The notes under the pieces: model-generated
What the model was told of the DNA's origin: nothing
The model's input: only the letters and a program-made list of their open reading frames with translations
Databases searched by the model: none
In this document: positions 61,770 through 64,000 of the stretch, piece by piece
Numbering within the stretch: the stretch's first letter is position 1
Layout of the letters: the number at the start of each line of letters is the position of its first letter
Assembly (NCBI GenBank): GCA_004026145.2
Contig: CP034992.1
Span: 17,754,603-17,818,602 of the forward strand
Direction: 5' to 3'
DNA from: Takifugu bimaculatus
Taxonomy: Eukaryota; Chordata; Actinopteri; Tetraodontiformes; Tetraodontidae
DNA: 64,000 bases
Translations under genes and position numbers: made by a program

Positions 61770-62189
61770 CGTTCTAAGGAGCTATCCACCTGTCAACACT
61801 GCAGCAAATTAACTGACATCAAACACCGGTGAGCACAGGCTTAGACATGTAGGGGACACAGACTGACTGGAAGAAAAGGAGGAAAGACAGGAGGAGGACT
61901 GGGATGACATGGGGGAGGAAAATGGGTCAGGAGGAGATAATGAAAATTAGGGAAAGAGGCAGAGCAGGAACGGGGAAGCATGGATGCTAAGAGAGGAGAC
62001 AAATGAAAGGTGTGATGACAGCCTGGCTGTAAATACAACAATATAGATCACAAATTTGTCATTGAATGTTTAAAAATCACGCTGACTTGAGCTTCAGTTT
62101 GGTTTAATAATTGTTGTAAAGTGTTAAAGGTAAACGGTTGAGTAGCTCCTCTACCAGGTGGCCTCTACACCATTATTGTTTGCTCTCAC

Positions 62190-62190
62190 C

Positions 62191-62255
<65 letters not shown>
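62190..62255 (+). repeat. CA microsatellite
   Basis: Pure (CA)n of about 32 units. Confidence 0.94.
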
Positions 62256-62257
<2 letters not shown>

Positions 62258-63150
62258 TTCAGCCTCATTAACTGTAATGCCATCAGGTATAAGGCCAGGT
62301 TTCATTGAAAAAACCCAGAATCTGAGGAAACAAAGAAGGGAGGACACGTTGTCAGCGGTTTGACTCCCAGCTGCCTTCTATTTAGCTGTAAACCGCTGCG
62401 CACGTGCAGCCTCCAACTAGCAACAGCTTTCAAACAGCTGCTAAAGTTATTATTTCTGTAAACAGCGGCTAAACCTCTGCAGCACGGTGGAGAGGGCTAC
62501 ATTTGGGGAGCTGGACATTACACACATTAAAAATATGAATGCTTCCAAAATATTACAGCCATGTTAACAGTTAATGCTCAAAGTGTTCAAAGTGGTGAGC
62601 CTTGGACACCACAAATGTGGACAAAATTAATGATATAATAAGTAATAAGATAACATATGCAAATGAGGTTTAGCCTGTGGGAATGTATTGGTTATACTAA
62701 TAAAATGCCGTGTCATTGTTTAATAGGGAAGTTCCGCCAATGACCACGTCTTGTGTTTGGTTCATTCTGAATCTGGTCAGGATTACTCTGAGTAACAACA
62801 GGTTACTCTTTCAACTGTGCAAATTACTTCCTTCCCTGAAGAGTTCTGTGGCAGATTTCCTGGAGTAGCTGTCACAACTCTCTCAGTGTAGAATTCAGGC
62901 AGCTCAGCTATGAACAAATTAGAGCTCCTTCCCATCCAAAATCATTATTGTCCTTAGGATAATGTCCCATTGGCTTTTGAAAGTGGCCTCATTTCCTATA
63001 AAACCCTCATATGACAGATGCCATTTTGAAAGCAGAAGGAAAGGCTCCATAATTTAACCCTAAATCAGCTGCCCTCTTTCTGGTGACGAGTTAGACGCAG
63101 CCACTAACTGACCTCAGATCAGGACATTAGTTAACTGTAGCTGTGACAGC

Positions 63151-63154
<4 letters not shown>

Positions 63155-63237
<83 letters not shown>

Positions 63238-63240
63238 TGT
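63155..63240 (+). repeat. Long GT microsatellite
   Basis: Nearly pure (GT)n of about 40 units. Confidence 0.95.
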
Positions 63241-63763
63241 GTCTTCACATGTGGGTTGGTGTAATTAGGGTCCTTGACAGGTACGTATTAGCTCTGTAAC
63301 TGATCTCAGGGGGTGTTTTCTTGCCCGTCAAGGTCGGCCGCTCCAGGAAAGTTCAGTCTAGCGTAGCCGCTAACATGTTATCATTGGTTTGTGCTCGTCT
63401 TCAGGGGTCAGCTGAATATACTGGAGGTGACAAGTGCTGCGTTTGGACCCGGCAGCAGCAGCCGGACTCGGCTCATTTGTGTGAACGTTTCACACCTGGA
63501 ACCTGGTTCTTCACTTCACTGCAGCGTCTGTTAGAGCTGACGTTGCTCTGCTGATAGCGACATGTCCTCCAAAAAGATTGAGAACACAGCCTGACCCAAA
63601 CACACCCTTAATTTCACTCCTTTCTCTGCTATAAGAGTTTAAGATTAATTTCAGACATAAAGTGCTGAGCTCCAGCTGTGTTGTGTCTCCTCCCCTGTAT
63701 GTCCTTCGCTAACACAGCTGGATCGCGTCACTGTCTGTGCTCCTGCGTTTGTGCATGCTAAGG

Positions 63764-63816
63764 TGAGCTTGGTTAAGGTTAGCGCTAAGGTTAGTGCTAA
63801 GGTTAGCGCTAAGGTA
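63764..63816 (+). repeat. 12-mer tandem repeat GCTAAGGTTAGC-type
   Basis: About four imperfect copies of AAGGTTAGCGCT, with the last copy degenerate (AAGGTAATGCT). Confidence 0.85.
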
Positions 63817-63911
63817 ATGCTCGTGTTTCTTAAACTCCCTCAGCTAAAATTATCATTTTTGTTTTAAAAATCTGTTTGTGTACCACACACATAAATATAG
63901 GATAGATACAT

Positions 63912-63954
<43 letters not shown>
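63912..63954 (+). repeat. GT microsatellite
   Basis: Pure (GT)n of about 20 units near the right edge. Confidence 0.92.
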
Positions 63955-64000
63955 TGTATATGATAGCAGAGATAGTGGCCACCAGCTCTGACACTTGTTT

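Larger units (their letters stand above)
54700..64000. other. Non-coding region to the right edge
   Basis: I recognise no gene. Long CA/GT arrays, a G-rich quadruplex-type run (55403), a perfect palindrome (58417) and a 12-mer tandem repeat (63764) are listed separately. Open frames of 100-176 residues here are microsatellite artefacts or lack splice context. Exons of a gene with very large introns cannot be excluded by eye. Confidence 0.45.

Overview
This is nuclear DNA from a teleost fish. Genes are split by short GT-AG introns (the shortest I infer is 87 bp, most are 0.1-2.5 kb). Long CA/GT microsatellites are frequent, and the proteins are vertebrate families. I found no rRNA, tRNA, CRISPR array, operon or bacterial-style feature. 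All exon models were read by eye from splice sites and reading frame. No alignment was run, and family comparisons rest on recalled protein sequences.

Three protein-coding genes are supported, all in the first half. (1) itga5, the integrin alpha-5 chain of the fibronectin receptor, is on the + strand with 30 coding exons from 5308 to 26228 and a predicted 1030 residues. Signal peptide, beta-propeller with Ca2+ loops, thigh/calf domains, dibasic processing sites, membrane helix and GFFKR-type tail are all visible. (2) A small F-box-associated (FBA) domain gene without an F-box, nccrp1-like (FBXO50 group), is on the + strand with 5 coding exons from 28575 to 30063 and 176 residues. (3) svbp (small vasohibin-binding protein) is on the - strand with 2 coding exons between 31888 and 31572 and 67 residues. 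Genes 2 and 3 are convergent, with poly(A) signals about 340 bp apart.

Bases 1-5100 are non-coding. They hold possible poly(A) signals of a gene to the left, a 21-base G run and a 950-bp 9-mer minisatellite that keeps several frames open on both strands. From 32.8 kb to the right end (31 kb) I recognise no gene. That part holds many CA/GT arrays, a decayed LTR-like block (~41.1-41.66 kb), a fragment of a common fish dispersed repeat (~33.7 kb), a G-quadruplex-type run, a perfect 26-bp palindrome and several AT-rich stretches that could be conserved enhancers.

The three genes do not form one pathway. ITGA5 acts at the cell surface in adhesion, SVBP in tubulin detyrosination with vasohibins, and the FBA protein probably binds glycoproteins. 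The most useful second looks are the apparent ~17-residue gap in the integrin calf-2 domain, the in-frame stop-free 87-bp intron next to it, and the 26-bp palindrome. I did not find a convincing new biological system.
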